Source: Atopsyche davidsoni (taxonomy: Eukaryota > Arthropoda > Insecta > Trichoptera > Hydrobiosidae). From it: DNA of 64,000 nt. This document shows, piece by piece, positions 1 through 12,673 of this stretch. The position numbers and the translations under genes are program-made. The notes under the pieces are model-generated. The model searched no databases and was not told the origin of the DNA. It saw nothing but the letters and a program-made list of their open reading frames with translations. Within the stretch, counting starts at the first letter, position 1, and every line of letters begins with the position of its first letter. The stretch covers positions 5,859,501-5,923,500 of the forward strand of contig JAILWY010000016.1 of NCBI GenBank assembly GCA_022113835.1. Direction: 5' to 3'.

Positions 1-1680
1 TACCAATGAACGTGCTAATGAGAAGCTATTTAATACTATATACTTCGCCTGTGCCGTCTGTATTAAAGAGTCGATGGTGCTTGAACGTTCATATACAAAT
101 GCAACTACCCTTGTGGACAATATTTATTGCAAAATACTTCAGTTTCGCTTTAATATTTTCTTAAATTGGCAGATATAAAATCACTTCTTAATTATATATA
201 GATCTCACAGAATGCATATCAATAAATATATATACATAAATATTTGAATAATATCAAAGCCAGGTAAATGAATCGGTAAATGCCCTTTTAAAAAATATAT
301 GACAACGCGAAGGTATTTTTTATAAATGAGATATAAAGAATCGTGGTTAATTTTTTTGATTATATGGGGTTATGTTAAAGCAGTTCTTTTTAAGAATCTA
401 CAATCTACAGACATATTTCCTATCGCGGTATAGAATATTAAATTTCCATACTTACACCGTTTTGCGTGAAAGTTTCGGTGTTGCTATTACACAAAACCAA
501 AATTTCCAGCTTCTGTCGTATTCCTGGAACTACAAACGTTATTCTGGCATATTTTTGAATATTCCGCGTAACGGCGAGGGTTGTTCGGGAGAGCTTTTTG
601 CGATATGCGCCGGCATAAAGGCGAATTTAAATACATTGTAAAAGTTTATATTATAAACACTACTCTGATTATGCTAAACAGTAATTTCTTATAAAACACT
701 AAAAGATAGCGAGTGGAGATAATTTTGTATGAAAATTTAAATTGTGAATGTAATGAAGATTTTATTCATTACTCGCTGAAATTATGAAAATATTTTACAT
801 CGTTTCATATATATGTGTTTGGGTCTTGTGTCAATTAAATTGGGCGATGATACTGGGAATAAATTATTATATGTTGCAAGAAGAGGTCCTCTATGCAATA
901 GTCGGTCTGTAGTCTGGAATAAGCGGTACTTAGTAAGCCGACAAGGTTGTACTTTAGCTTCACACGTATTTTTCAAGTAAAATTCTTACGATAGGGTAGA
1001 GTAAATGCGTTGCGTAGACGAAAATGACGTACGCGTTTCTTGTTCCTTTCCGACGTGACTCTCTCCTGTAAGGTTGAAGATATTACGCCTCCAGAAAAAA
1101 ATCGATGTAGAAACATGTGTGACTAGTGGACTAAAAGATGTGTTAACGCAAGGAAAGTTAGGATTGTGGTCAAAATTTTAATTGAAATAAGTAAAACGTA
1201 TGCATTTTATTACGTATTAAGTAGTAATCGTATTTATTTGTGCCACTAATATATATTATAAATTCTAAATAATCTTGTTACTACATGAAAGAACTGCGGA
1301 TTGCCTAAATTGACTTTTGCTTTAGATAGGATTTCTAGTAGGAAAAGTAACACAGGTGTGTTAATTGGATACAATAAGTAGCAAAGTTTGTTACATTTTA
1401 AATACATCATGAGTCTAATTATTAGCACGAGATCTGTTGTATTGTGACTTGCTATTTGACGCTTGGCAATAATAACTAGATAACTACCTTTGCAGATAGT
1501 AATTACATAATATAACTAATTATGTACTTATCCAAGCACTTTCGCCTTTCAAAGATTCTTGGGTCAACGCAACGGGTAAACGCAAAAAGTCTCACTCAAT
1601 CAAAATTTTCTTGCTTTAGCTATTCACACTTATTATTTGTTGCTGCCAAAATCTTCAGGAGAGCATCTTTCTCGTGCATT
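1..1680. other. AT-rich stretch, no gene recognised
   Basis: Mostly A/T-run sequence with short open frames only (the longest about 90 codons, 372-641 and 1522-1794). None resembles a known family or is flanked by convincing splice signals. I see no RNA gene and no repeat that recurs elsewhere in the window. Confidence 0.5.
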
Positions 1681-1689
1681 TACACTTCG

Positions 1690-1880
1690 GTTGTAACAAA
1701 AAGGCGTCCGCACCTGAGGCCGCACGTGTCCCGAGGTAAGCGCGCCGCAAAAACTCAAAGCGAGTCTGCCTCCAGCCGTGTCTACGTTATTTGACAAGTC
1801 GCACGGAGCTTAGACACTTGCTCGGGTGGCCCTACACGTGTACGTGAGGTGACAGGTAACAGGCCATCGTGATTCGTACG
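1690..1880. promoter_or_regulatory. GC-rich island with two CACGTG E-boxes
   Basis: CpG-containing island in AT-rich surroundings. It holds two perfect CACGTG E-boxes (1723-1728 and 1835-1840) and a CACCTG (1711-1716). CACGTG is the classic site for bHLH factors of the Myc/Max and Clock/Cycle type. The base composition and the E-boxes are what I see. A regulatory role is inference, and there is no coding signal to explain the island. Confidence 0.3.
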
Positions 1881-2499
1881 GTCGTAACTTCAAAGATGTG
1901 AGTGCTCAGACGAATGCAGTTGAAAGAAATGGAATGTCGAGATGATAAACAAGATAATTACTTTCAACATTTTTTAAAAAAATAATTTTGAAATTTTAAA
2001 TGCCTACAGTGACTAAAAATGTATTGTGATATTTTGCTTGAAAAATCTCTGTGATTGGGTCAGTGTGTATAGATTTATACACAACACAATTACTGTACAT
2101 ATCAATTGTAATCTTAAATTATAAAAAATGTAATGAAACGCACTATCACTATTTAACACAAAAAAACCTTTTTAAAAAGAACACCATACAAGTATATTTA
2201 TACATAAATAAATAAAACTGTATAATTTATGTTAAAATCATGACAAAAATTTATTTCCGTGATAAATTGGTTTTTTTGTACATAAAAATGCATTCCAATT
2301 TAATGACTTGTACTTTTATTCTTGTTACTATGAAGAAACAATTTTCTTGTTAAGCATTTAAATATTTACTATAAATCATTTACTTATATGGTTAAGTCAC
2401 CAGAATGCTATGTCTAGTATGGAGGTAGCAGAAATCACTGAGTTACTGAAAAAATTGTAAACAAGGCAGCAAGATAACTGTTTTCCATTAATAAGTTTT

Positions 2500-2770
2500 T
2501 TGCATTTGGACCCGTTTGCTGTGCAGCTTGGTGCACCCCGAGCTGCCTTAGAGCGGATACAATATGATCGCATAAAAAGCAGTTCCTTTGACTGAACCGC
2601 GCGTGCGCAGGCGAGTGGACAACTCCCTATTGAAATACTGAAAAAATGCCTTCACGGTTGTACGTAATAACGCCGGATAGTAAACACCGCGGCAATTAAA
2701 ACGGCCCAATAAGGGCCCCGCACTCCCGACCGTGCCCCAGGGGACTCGGGCTCCTTGAGTTCCCTCTAGG
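2500..2770. promoter_or_regulatory. GC-rich island, candidate conserved non-coding element
   Basis: About 270 bp with GC far above the flanks, including GCGCGTGCGCAGGCG near 2598 and a block of G/C runs at 2700-2760. There is no usable open frame through it. It is flanked by A/T-run DNA. Function is unknown; the pattern fits an enhancer-like or otherwise constrained non-coding block. Confidence 0.25.
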
Positions 2771-2989
2771 AAAGCATTAGAAAGTTCTGTTTTTTCAATA
2801 TCTCCATATTAGTATACCCGATCTATTGAGTATTCAAACAAAAAATTTAAAAAAATCTTAAAAATACAAAAACAGGTTTTCTTCAGAATAAAAATAATCC
2901 AAAGAAAGAAGGAAATTTTCCCCAACAAATATTTGTTAAGGTAATTAAGCGATTCACTTCAAAGGTAATATCAAATTTAAATAAAAATT

Positions 2990-3170
2990 CAATATTTTTG
3001 ACACAGAGTACTTGGTGGAATTCTATTTTAATATTTTAAATAAAAAGTAAAATACTTGAGTGATTTTACCACATATAGATTTTTATTGGTGACCAGTTTG
3101 ATAGTGCCAACGTGATAAAAGGTTGACGAAAACGGTCACAAATAAAAATGTATATGTGGAAAAATCACAC
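2990..3170. repeat. Foldback repeat, family 1, copy A
   Basis: Two inverted arms of about 35 bp, 3060-3094 and 3134-3168, carry the same flanking sequence as the repeats at 12.4 and 21.9 kb. The spacer (3095-3133) reads TTTGATAGTGCCAAC, then GGTTGACGAAAACGG. This is a degenerate version of the heptamer, stem-loop, GAAA core seen in the other foldbacks. The left flank (TTGACACAGAGTACTTGG, from 2999) recurs at 12.38 kb and, inverted, at 12.75 and 27.95 kb. Likely a Penelope-like or retrozyme terminus relic, by inference from the core. Confidence 0.6.
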
Positions 3171-3779
3171 AGGAATTTACTTATTACTTAACAATTTATG
3201 GTAAAGTCATTGTTATTTCACATATTGATTTTGTAATTTTAAAAAAAATTGATCTTTAAATTTTTTTAAGAAAGTACTAATTTAAGCAGTAGCACATGTT
3301 AAAAACAAATATATATTTTTTTATTAAAATCCCACGCCAGATATGCGATTGAATCGAATTCGTTTTTTACACCGCCGCGTGCAGCCAAAGCAAAATTGAT
3401 ATTTTAATGAGAATGCATTATTTCTTGGGACTAATCAATTGGCAAGATGAGATTTTTTTATGCAAAAACCCAATCATACGCAAAACCGTATTAAAATCAC
3501 AAAATATGAATTCTGACAGCCCACAAGTCTGATAAGTTGTTTAATGACCTCGTCAGTATCGTCGAAAAATATGCACCGATTACTTTTTTATATCAAAACA
3601 CATACGACCGAATAGAACAAAAAAAAAAAAAATCAACAAGATTGCAATTATAACAGCCGATAAAAAATTTATACTTACAACAAATTAAAAACCTATTAGG
3701 AGTTGCGAAAAAAAAACGTATTACTACAGCCGAATGGATTAATGTAAAATGTTTCAATTTCCAAGTCATTACACGTTAA

Positions 3780-4020
3780 TTTGCAGGTTCCCCCGTGCAC
3801 CTGAGATAATGTTTGGGTAATTACCCGTTGTGTTAGAATTTTTTAGTTTTTGTGAATAATTCCGCTCGCTCTGAGGCGATGACTTCATTCCGGAGTTGCG
3901 CCGTTCGTGATGGCGGGGTCCGCCGGCTATCGCAACATCGCCGTAATGGGAAACGATTCGTAAAATGTGGGGTCCATAAATAATATTGCCGATGGGTAAT
4001 TAAAACGTACAATTACGTGA
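3780..4020. promoter_or_regulatory. GC-rich island with homeodomain-like sites
   Basis: A GC-enriched block with CpGs (3860-3965), bordered on both sides by homeodomain-type ATTA/TAAT cores such as GGGTAATTACCC (3814-3825) and GGGTAATTAAAAC (3994-4006). GGGTAATTACCC is a perfect 12-bp palindrome. There is no coding potential. A regulatory element is a guess from composition and sites. Confidence 0.25.
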
Positions 4021-7000
4021 TTTATGAGACATTTTAGTTAAAGCTTAATCCCTAATAATATGAATATTTTCTCGATTTATTTTCTTTAAAAAATACTTAT
4101 GTATAATAATTACACAACCGATAGAAATCTTCTGCTATCGTTGAATCGTTAATTAACTTTGTATTTTTTTTTTTTTTTTATTTATGTTCATTAATAATTT
4201 GTTACCAAAAAAGGGAAACATCTATGTTCAAACAAATAAATGGAGTTTCTGTAAAAGCCCAAAAGATTCAAGCAAATTCGTATAGATACCAGGGTTACGC
4301 AGGGAGGTATGCATGATTTGAACGGATAACCTTGGTGGATAAAGAGCGGAGGTATCTGCTCGTTAAAAGATTTTTGTAATAGCAACATCCAAGTTACACA
4401 TTAAAAAAAAATAAAATATAAATTTCGTTGAAAAATGAGGGTGTAACTGTTATTTCAAATCAACCATACCTCCTTGCCTATCCTTGAACAAATAATTTTG
4501 GGAATATTTGGCTATAACTTTAATTTTCGGTATAAATGAAAAGTATGAGGCTAAGGGATAAATAAGAATGTAGTAAGAGGTTCCATGTGACTTCGCAATT
4601 TTAAATTTATCTATAAATGCTTGATAAACCTAGAAAAAATATTGTAAAAATGATTGACTAGCAACAATAAACACATACGAGTCTTTAAAAGTAAACTAAC
4701 TCATAAATCAAAATAAAAACATCCAAACTAGAATCGTTTGAAGCTGAAATTCCTATGAAAGGTTTTCAATTTTTACATACAAATTTAAGCACTAAGAAAC
4801 AAATATCAATTCATAGCCAAAATAAAAATCGTATAAATCCTTTATATATATTTTCATGGAAAAACAAACTTATTGTTTGCGATAAAATTATTCATCACTT
4901 ACATCGCAGACATTTTGCTTTAAAAAACATCGCAATTCAAATTTTCGTTTTAAAGTTTGGACTAGTTAATCTGAAGAATTTTCATGAAACAAAAAACACA
5001 TTTTTTCACGGGAAATATGTAATAATTTGTTTGCTTTGATATTCACAAAGTTTCCCAGAACGTCGACATATTTATAATGAAAGAGAACATTCCTCGCTTT
5101 CTTTATGGACATTCTTTTGTGTGCTTTACTGTGTTGTTTTATTTTTAACAATGCTAGCGTATTAAAAGTTTTATGATTTTTATTTGCTTACTTCCTATCA
5201 TATTGAACTTTGTATAAATACATATTTAAAATTCAAGGGAAATAAAACAATATAAACTTCTAAATCAAATTTCAATTCTCTCTATTTCAACGTCTTTTAC
5301 CTTCCAACATAAAAAAAATTGTTTTTCTCCAATTTTCTATTGAGTTAAAATAAAAAATTAATTCCTATTAAACCAAAGATTTTTTTTAAAATACATTCAA
5401 CCGTCTATTATGTATATCAAAGAAATACTATAGGAAGATAAGTGCAGCAAAATATTTTTTATTTACAAATATTTTAAAATTATTGATAACTCACATAAAG
5501 AACCATTATTTACTTTTAAAATGTGAAAATTCAACAAGGAAACACTCAATTTCATTAAATATTAATTAAAATCATTTCAACATTCCTTAATTCGTATGGG
5601 CAAGAAAAACTGGTACATAAACTGGAAATAAATGCGATAGCATACATAGGATGTTTAATAACTCCTTGTTCAGAGTGTGAGAATACTTCCAGCTAAGGAA
5701 ATTCTACCTTTTGTCGAGGACTGCCTTGGGTGGTACGGGCAATAATAAAAAAAATCCTTGAGCCATACTTTGCCATATAGCTCCAAGCAAAAATCCTAAT
5801 AAAAAAAACTGAGGATACTGGGACGTATTGTTACATTGCCACGTTATTAAAAAAAAACATTTTCTATAATCATTAAAAATAACCATTATTGTAAATACGA
5901 GGTTTCAAAGCAATTAATGGAGTTGTTACCTGAAATGATAAAACACCCTTTTTGTACCATAAAGATTAAAGTTTTTTAAAAAAGTTTATTACACAGTGTA
6001 ATAATTTAAATTTGAATATTATTTTTTATACATATTGATTTATTCAAATATTGATATTTATATAATTAAACAAAAAAACTGAGAAACCATTGCAGTATTT
6101 TTTGATAATCAATATCAATTTCCTTTGTATGCATTTTGATTAATAATGTTTTAACATTACTCTGTAATTATTAGTAAGTCAAAAAAATTATAAAACTTTA
6201 AAACATTCCAATTTGTTTTTCAATTCCATTTTTTAATTAAAATTTATATTTGTTTTACAACTTTTAGATAATTAAAAAAAGTTTATGTTTATAAAATGTA
6301 GAAGGAAACGCATTTGGAATAAATAAAAAAAACTTAAATATTAATAAACCTGATAAAAAAAAATTAATGATGTGCACAGTTTTGAGAGTTACAAATTAAT
6401 TTGAGCTTGTAGAGTAAAACGATAAACTACAAACAATAAAAATAAAAAAAGAATATAAGAAAAGAGTTTACAAATAGCAAATGGAAAAAATATTGTTTAG
6501 ACTAATATAAATTCAGCCACAATTTTGGGTTTCTAAGAACTATATAAAATTATTAGTTTTTTGCAAAAATATTTTTTTCAGAGAGTAACAAAAAATGTTA
6601 ATTTGAGATTTACTTCCTATACCAATATTTATAATAAAATGTTTATTTGCAACTAATAGTAAGATGTGTTGTATGTCTCAAATTTTTTTCTGTTTCATGT
6701 ATGATTTTTTTAAATTATCTATAAAGGTCATAATAAATATTGCAAGTAATACAAGAAATGAGCAACCTCTTGCTTTACTTGAAAAGGATATCAATATATC
6801 CAAGATCCGATCTGGCTTCTTATTGTCAAGGTTGATTCCGTCAATACTTCTATTCTTGGCTAAGATATGTGCGAAAAAATCTACAAGGGACCTGCCGAGA
6901 ACTGCGTGACTTATCACCTACCTGTATATTCGCTGTGACACTATGTTTAAAAATTACTAACTTACATTACTAGCTGTAATAAATATTAAATAAAATTGTA

Positions 7001-8015
7001 TTTACCAAAACAAAACACCCCAAATATATGTTTAATATTACAACGCAAAATAATCAAATATAAAATATAAATATTCATACAGCTTAGAAAATAGTTTTTA
7101 TAAAGCAAGTATGCAATTTTGTGATTGTATCTATAAGAAGTGAATACAGACTTTTTTGAAAACGCAATATTAATTTTAGGGTTCACTATAAGTTGGTACA
7201 TAAATATATTACAGTTCGCATTGCCTAATATTACGCGCATTTACATCATATTAGATTAAATACTGTAAATATTTATTGTTTTTGATATGTAAGCATTGAT
7301 AATTGATATTAAAATCGTAAATTTGTGTTTTGTAATATTTTTGCTAGCGTAAGCATATTAATCAATTTGCAACCGACCTACGAACTTGTCGAGTATTATT
7401 TATTAAAATATCAATAATTAATTATTTTGTTTTCAATAAAACGCATTAGCTGATAATAATAATGTCAACAAGTGCATCTTAATTTGTATGATTTATGATT
7501 GAAGCTTAATGTTGTATGGAAATATTTAGATTCGACTTAAGATAACACTAGTATAAATAATTAAATGCGAAATTTATATCACGGCCAGCAACCAGACTGA
7601 CGTATAAACTTTAAAATGACTAGTAGTAACAATATTATTATTTTTCATAGAAAAAAAATTAAAAAGAATATAGTAGTATCAAATACGAAAAGCTAATTGG
7701 CTGGGAGATAATATTAAAATTTTATCGTTAGCGTTTTGCCCTTTGTGGGTTTATATAGACTTAATAGTTTCAAGATGCACTAAAAAATGAAAGCACAGTC
7801 AAACAAATACAATATTATTACTAGACAATTGATTATTCATATTTGATAATTTGTCCAATTTGTCCAAACTTCGAATTAACGCAGACATCCTTTAAAAAAA
7901 AATTGTCAATATATTTAGAACCTTCAACATGTTTTTGAAAACAACAATATTCAAGCCTCCAGCGTGATTAAATATATATTTTTTTATTTTCTTACTTTGT
8001 GTTTTAACGTTTGGA
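4021..8015. other. Long AT-rich stretch, no gene recognised
   Basis: About 4 kb of A/T-run DNA with many homopolymers. Short open frames occur at 4191-4388 (minus), 4755-5039 (plus), 5704-5886 (minus) and 6664-6917 (open on both strands). I recognise no family in any of them. The 6.66-6.92 kb stretch has slightly more balanced composition than its surroundings and may be an old exon-sized relic, but nothing identifies it. Confidence 0.5.
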
Positions 8016-8017
8016 CT

Positions 8018-8230
8018 TGCGTCACAAATGACAGAGTCTTATAAATAATGCGAAAAGAAAGAGAACTCCTTACGATGTTAAGCAAGCGAAAGGTCTTTTA
8101 TTTTGGACATATTTTTTAAATTAAAAATTATAGCTTCATACAGCTTATTTATGAAGGGAAAATCGAAGGAAAAAGAGGCATAAGAAGTAGGAAACTTTCA
8201 TGGATGCGGAATATTGTCATTCGTGTCATT
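8018..8230 (+). pseudogene. Degenerate C-terminal fragment of an RTE-like LINE reverse transcriptase
   Basis: Translation of the plus strand in the frame of 8051 gives RVL*IMRKERELLTMLSKRK then FYFGHI. The same frame resumes with QLIYEGKIEGKRGI and RKLSWMRNI. This order (RVL-IM-KERELL, KRK--Y-GHI, QLI-EGKIEGKR, W-RNI) is the conserved C-terminal tail of insect endonuclease-reverse transcriptases of the RTE-like type. Stops at 8042 and 8117 and loss of most of the ORF make it non-functional. The rest of the tail (RDRYIFDKIVTNLL*) reappears at 8955-9000, so the copy is probably interrupted by an insertion. The clade is inferred from memory of the motif. Confidence 0.7.
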
Positions 8231-8769
8231 TAATTAATTTAATTGTCACTTTATTTTGCTATATCGAAATTTGATTTTTTTACAGAGAATTGAAAAAACT
8301 ATAAATTTTATTTATCTATTTTTTATTATTTGATTAACGTCCATTTTTAGGGTAAAATAAAATCTTGAAGATGTTGAAAAATTGGATAAAATGGCGACTT
8401 TTCAAAACCAAAGTTTATTAAAGATTTTTTTTTTTTTTAAATTTTTTAAATAATAAGGCGCACATGGTTTATATTTAATCTTTTAATTTCAATTGAAAAA
8501 AATACTTTTAAATGTTTAGGACTCTTGGAAAAGGGACATAACGAATCTCCAAATTCCTACACTTCAATCGGAAAAACACATATTTATCATATTAATAGTA
8601 AATTTATAAGAAATAAAAATATATTTTATTCGGAAGAAGGAATGTATCAAACTTTTTGCATTTAAATTTTTTCGATTGGTGCAGTGGATTTTTCGCAAAA
8701 CGGACTAGAAAATGATCAAAAAAACTCGATTATGCAGACTAGGCCCTTAAGGCTATGCTTTCAATACTA

Positions 8770-8880
8770 TATGTGGCTTTCTCCTAATTCTGCACACAGG
8801 TTGTGGGGCTTACAAGGTGTGGCTTAGGTGGTAGCGTATATAGATAGTTTTCTCTATTTTTGTTATTGAGTTTATGTAAA
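8770..8880 (+). repeat. Dispersed repeat, SINE-like, solo copy
   Basis: The segment around GGCTTACAAGGTGTGGCTTA (8798-8827) recurs inverted at 46.09-46.18 kb and directly at 46.64-46.74 kb. TGGCTTAGGTGG inside it resembles a tRNA-type box A. No box B is clear, so a tRNA-derived SINE is only a possibility. In this copy it lies between the two halves of the LINE tail, consistent with a later insertion. Confidence 0.5.
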
Positions 8881-8954
8881 GAAAAAAAGGAGGTAAAACA
8901 TTGAAGAATAGGTTAAATAAATATGTAACTAAGGACTACATAACAAGGATAATC

Positions 8955-9050
8955 ATATAAGGGATAGATATATATTCGATAAAATTGTCACCAACCTCCT
9001 ATGATGAGAGGCTCAACAAGAAAATGAAGTAGATACATTTTTCACAAGCA
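8955..9050 (+). pseudogene. LINE 3' end: last codons of the RT ORF plus an A-rich tail
   Basis: The plus strand reads RDRYIFDKIVTNLL then stop, followed by GAGAGGCTCAACAAGAAAATG. The same ending (VTNLL or VANLL, stop, GAGAGGC, then a GAA-rich tail) occurs at 15.2, 16.3 and 18.9 kb. It is probably the displaced terminus of the 8018-8230 fragment. It is too short to be anything but a relic. Confidence 0.65.
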
Positions 9051-9089
9051 AATATTCAACACGATAAAACATAATCAAAAAAACTCAAC

Positions 9090-9550
9090 AACCGCAAAGA
9101 TCTCACAACGAATAAGACGTGCTTGAATTGTCAAATCATCTGAAGCCGAAAGATTAACGCCATTGTTTCGAATTGCACACCTCCAGCATAAATGCACCAA
9201 CTGCATTATCTTGTCGACAATACAATACGGGATTTATACGCCTAGTGACATCTATCGGTCATGCTATGCACTATAAAGTTTTATGACGTCACGCCAACTG
9301 CATCAATGCAACAGATACTCGCGGAACATTACGAGTGCTAATTTTGCACGGTTTCTAATCCGAGATTATTCTCGTATCGTTGCTCCGCTGACATTTTGTA
9401 TTTTGACGAATATAGGAGCCGCCTGTTTCTATACGTTAATAATGATGGCTATTGTTAGGCACCTAAACGGTTCAAGGCTGAGTGGTGTCGTATGCCTGCA
9501 CTTTCGTTTTTTTTATGCTGTTTATTGTGTCGTTATGACGTCAAAAAAAT
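9090..9550. other. Balanced-composition segment with two CRE palindromes, no gene recognised
   Basis: Less A/T-run than its surroundings. It contains perfect TGACGTCA (CREB/ATF-type) sites at 9284-9291 and 9536-9543. An open frame of 106 codons runs 9283-9603 on the plus strand, but its product matches nothing I know and ends in low-complexity sequence. It could be a regulatory block or an old mobile-element interior. Confidence 0.3.
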
Positions 9551-10534
9551 ATACAATATTAATTTATATCCATTACCATTCATATATCTATTTATTTATT
9601 TAAAATTATCATTTACGAAATACCTAAAACATATTGATATTCGTAGTAATAAAGTGATGTATATGAACTTTATATATTTATGATTTATAAAGTGTATTTT
9701 CCATACAAATAACGATTTGACCCTTATTTAAGATCAATTTGAATGAGTACGAAAAATCTTTTGCTTACTTAAGATTCCGTCCACCACTCAAAGATAAAAT
9801 TTTCAGGGTATCTGTGAACGAGTGAGCAAATCAAATGCTACGTTGAAAGCGTATATTATTTCAAATAAATCTTGTGTCGTGTGAGTGTATGCAATTTATA
9901 ATTAATTTAGTTCAAACTGTCAGCACGGTACATAAGTCAAAATTCATCTAATTAATCGCGTATAAACATATAGATCGTGCATTACACATTATGATGATTG
10001 TTTTACGATAGTATATCAAGCCGGGAGCGATAGTCGAAACCGCGTCCTTTGCCAGATAAGTGGCGGCTGAAGTGGGCAAAGGCGGCCCCTGTGATCTCAA
10101 AAAAATTATAATAACACAACACATGTGTGGCGGTCAGGCTAAAGTATGGACAAAATTGCGTAATGGCAGATTTCCAGTTTCAATGGACTCACAGCGTTTC
10201 ATACGACCAGCTTCCTGGAAGTCGATAAACCGCAATGTTAGTAATTAATATTTATTATTTTGCTGTATTATCATTGCCTAGAACAGCTGTGGAATATTAT
10301 TATAATTGAAATGGAGGTCACAGACTAGGCACAACGCCTCGTTTACGTTAAATGAGTTATTGGTGAAATGATTTGATATTCCAATCTGTATTTTGGCGTT
10401 TCATAGTATATTTTCTCCTATCTATTTTTTAGATAAAAAAAAACGAATCCATGTAAATGTATTTAATAAAAAAATTATTCATTTTAATAATAATTTCAAC
10501 ATAAACGTGAATAACAAGAGTGATAGCGTATAAA

Positions 10535-10605
10535 TATGTTTTTATTTGCGACCCCTTTAAGGGCTTTGTCAGACTCGACTGAGGAAGCCTTTGAAAGTGA
10601 ATGCC
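10535..10605. repeat. Imperfect hairpin with a CTGAGGAAGCC...GAAAG motif
   Basis: CTTTAAGGGCTTTGTCAG (10555-10572) pairs imperfectly with CTGAGGAAGCCTTTGAAAG (10578-10596). A related half-motif occurs at 59917-59940 (minus strand CTGATAAAGCCGTTGAAAG). The order CTGA-NN-AAGCC-loop-GAAAG echoes the hammerhead-like cores of the longer foldbacks, but more weakly. Confidence 0.3.
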
Positions 10606-12360
10606 CACATATATAAAAATATGTATTTTCCTTTAACTTGTCATACTTGTTATTTAAATTTAGCTATATACACACGCAGCGACACAAAATGCAACCTTTT
10701 TTTAAATTAACCAATAGAGTGTCTATATTTTGATTGTTATTTAAAGTTGAGTATAAGTAAACAACGCAAAAGAGGACGCCATTGGTTAGTTGCCGTTTGG
10801 TTATCACTTTTATCGCAAAGTGTGTAGAGGGATTATTTCGTAATGCAATTCTAACTCAAACCAGTCTGATGTTAAAAATAATTATATTCTCGAATAAAAC
10901 ATTTTAGTTGTTATTTACAATCAATAGTTATTATTAAAAAAAAATATATATACATATATTGCCCAAACACGTTTGTCATAAAGTTACATCAGCTGTATAT
11001 AATAACTAAAATTTTAAATTTCATATTTTTATAAATTCATATTGAAACAGGTAAAGTCACTACATATTTAAAATAAGGTATAGAGGAAGCTATTTTTTTT
11101 ACTGGATTCATATATTTCAGCTCAGTTGTTGTATCGCAATAATTTATATTTTTCAAATAATGATATTAAATATGAGTTTCTTTTTTGATTATTTCATTTA
11201 AATTCCAAGTATAAGATAGTCGATTAAATTATAAATCAAAATAATGATATTTTGTATAACAGTATTTCTTCCATAAATATGTCTACATACATTATGAATA
11301 GCTAACCTTTATAAATTGAACTGACGAGCGGTATTTTACTTTTAATGTCATTCAATTTAAATCAGAGCCATAAACACAAGACGACCGTAATAATTTATAA
11401 AAACAAAATTAACACAAATTAATTCAAAATCCCAAAAAACATGAGAGATTTATTTTATCGATTTTTAAATGTGGCAAAACCGTGATTTAATTTAAGACAT
11501 GGTGTTTTATTACCTGTTTATAAAAAGACTTTTTTCCCATTCATGGCAATACCGTTATATATTTTTCTTGCCGTACGTTATATTTATAAAACATCAATTC
11601 TTGTCGTAAATCCAAAGCCATTAATTACTCACTAATAAAAAAAAAACGACGGCAAAACGAACGAACGTATGATGATGCATAAATTTAATTAACGAATCTG
11701 TTACGGCCTCTAAGAGAGGTTTTTTTTGTTGTAACATCTTCGCTGTATCTTTGTACGTACGTAATACAGTACACAGATCTTATTTGATTTCCGTGATTCA
11801 TAAAGATATGAAAAAACATACATCAATCATATTCAAAATAAAGTACTGTTATGAAAAAGAGGTCTATCAAATTCCAAACGGCTACTTTTTAAATATATAT
11901 TATATTTTTGTATTATGACATTTCATAATAAATAAAAACTAGTCAATCCTATTTTGTAAGGAAACCGCGCTTTAAGAAACTTAAAAGTAAGTAAATGCAC
12001 AAAATTCAGGTTCACGTTAGAAAATTATTATTAAAAATATAAAACAGTTCTTCAGAAATCATTTCTAAAGCTTCTTACTATGCCAGTTATTGAAAAGATG
12101 TTGATCGAAAACTGAAAAAGAAGTAGTACCTCGTTGTAGGATTTCTGTCACAACTTTAGCTTAGCACTATATAGAAACCCTGCTTTAATAGTTTCTTTTA
12201 GAGGAGGGATAGCTGTATAAATTTTTCACCTCTACCACAAAGTGTTAATAATTGGTAGAACGAGACGAAACCGTGTAAAATATGAATAAGGGTATTGTTA
12301 TTATTAAAAATAAAAGAAAAAATAATTGACAAAGCCTTAAATAAATTAAAACGATCTAAA
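10606..12360. other. AT-rich stretch, no gene recognised
   Basis: A/T-run DNA with short spurious open frames only. The minus-strand frame at 12198-12491 runs into foldback copy B and is repeat-derived at its start. I see no RNA gene and no other recurring element. Confidence 0.45.
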
Positions 12361-12371
12361 AGAAATAAGAA

Positions 12372-12600
12372 ATTCAATATTTTTGACAGAGAGTACTTGA
12401 TGAAATTCCATTTTAATATTTTTGAGTAAAATACTTGAGTGATTTTCCACATGTTCGTTTTTATTTGTGACCGGTTTCGCCAACCTTTCACCTTCGCGTC
12501 CTTTCACTCAGTTTGATAATGCCAACGTGAAAGATTGGTGATGGACAAATAAAAACGAACGTGTGAAAAATCACTCAAGTATTTTACTCAAAAATACTAC
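12372..12600. repeat. Foldback repeat, family 1, copy B
   Basis: Left arm 12417-12490 and right arm 12528-12596 are inverted and mostly identical over about 70 bp. The spacer and inner arm carry TTTGATAATGCCAACGTGAA and the left arm has GGTTTCGCCAACC. Read on the minus strand the latter is GGTTGGCGAAACC. The flank at 12375-12410 is shared with copy A and with the element at 12.75 kb. No transposase or RT is visible. Confidence 0.7.
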
Positions 12601-12673
12601 TAAAATAAATAATTCTACTGAAAAATCAATATTTAGCATCAAGAGATAAATGGCTTGTTTAAACGAGAATAAT

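Noticed and set aside
6664..6917. Open frames on both strands (81 plus, 79 minus)
   Set aside because: Neither product matches a family I know, and overlapping openness on both strands gives no strand preference. No splice context or repeat copies found.
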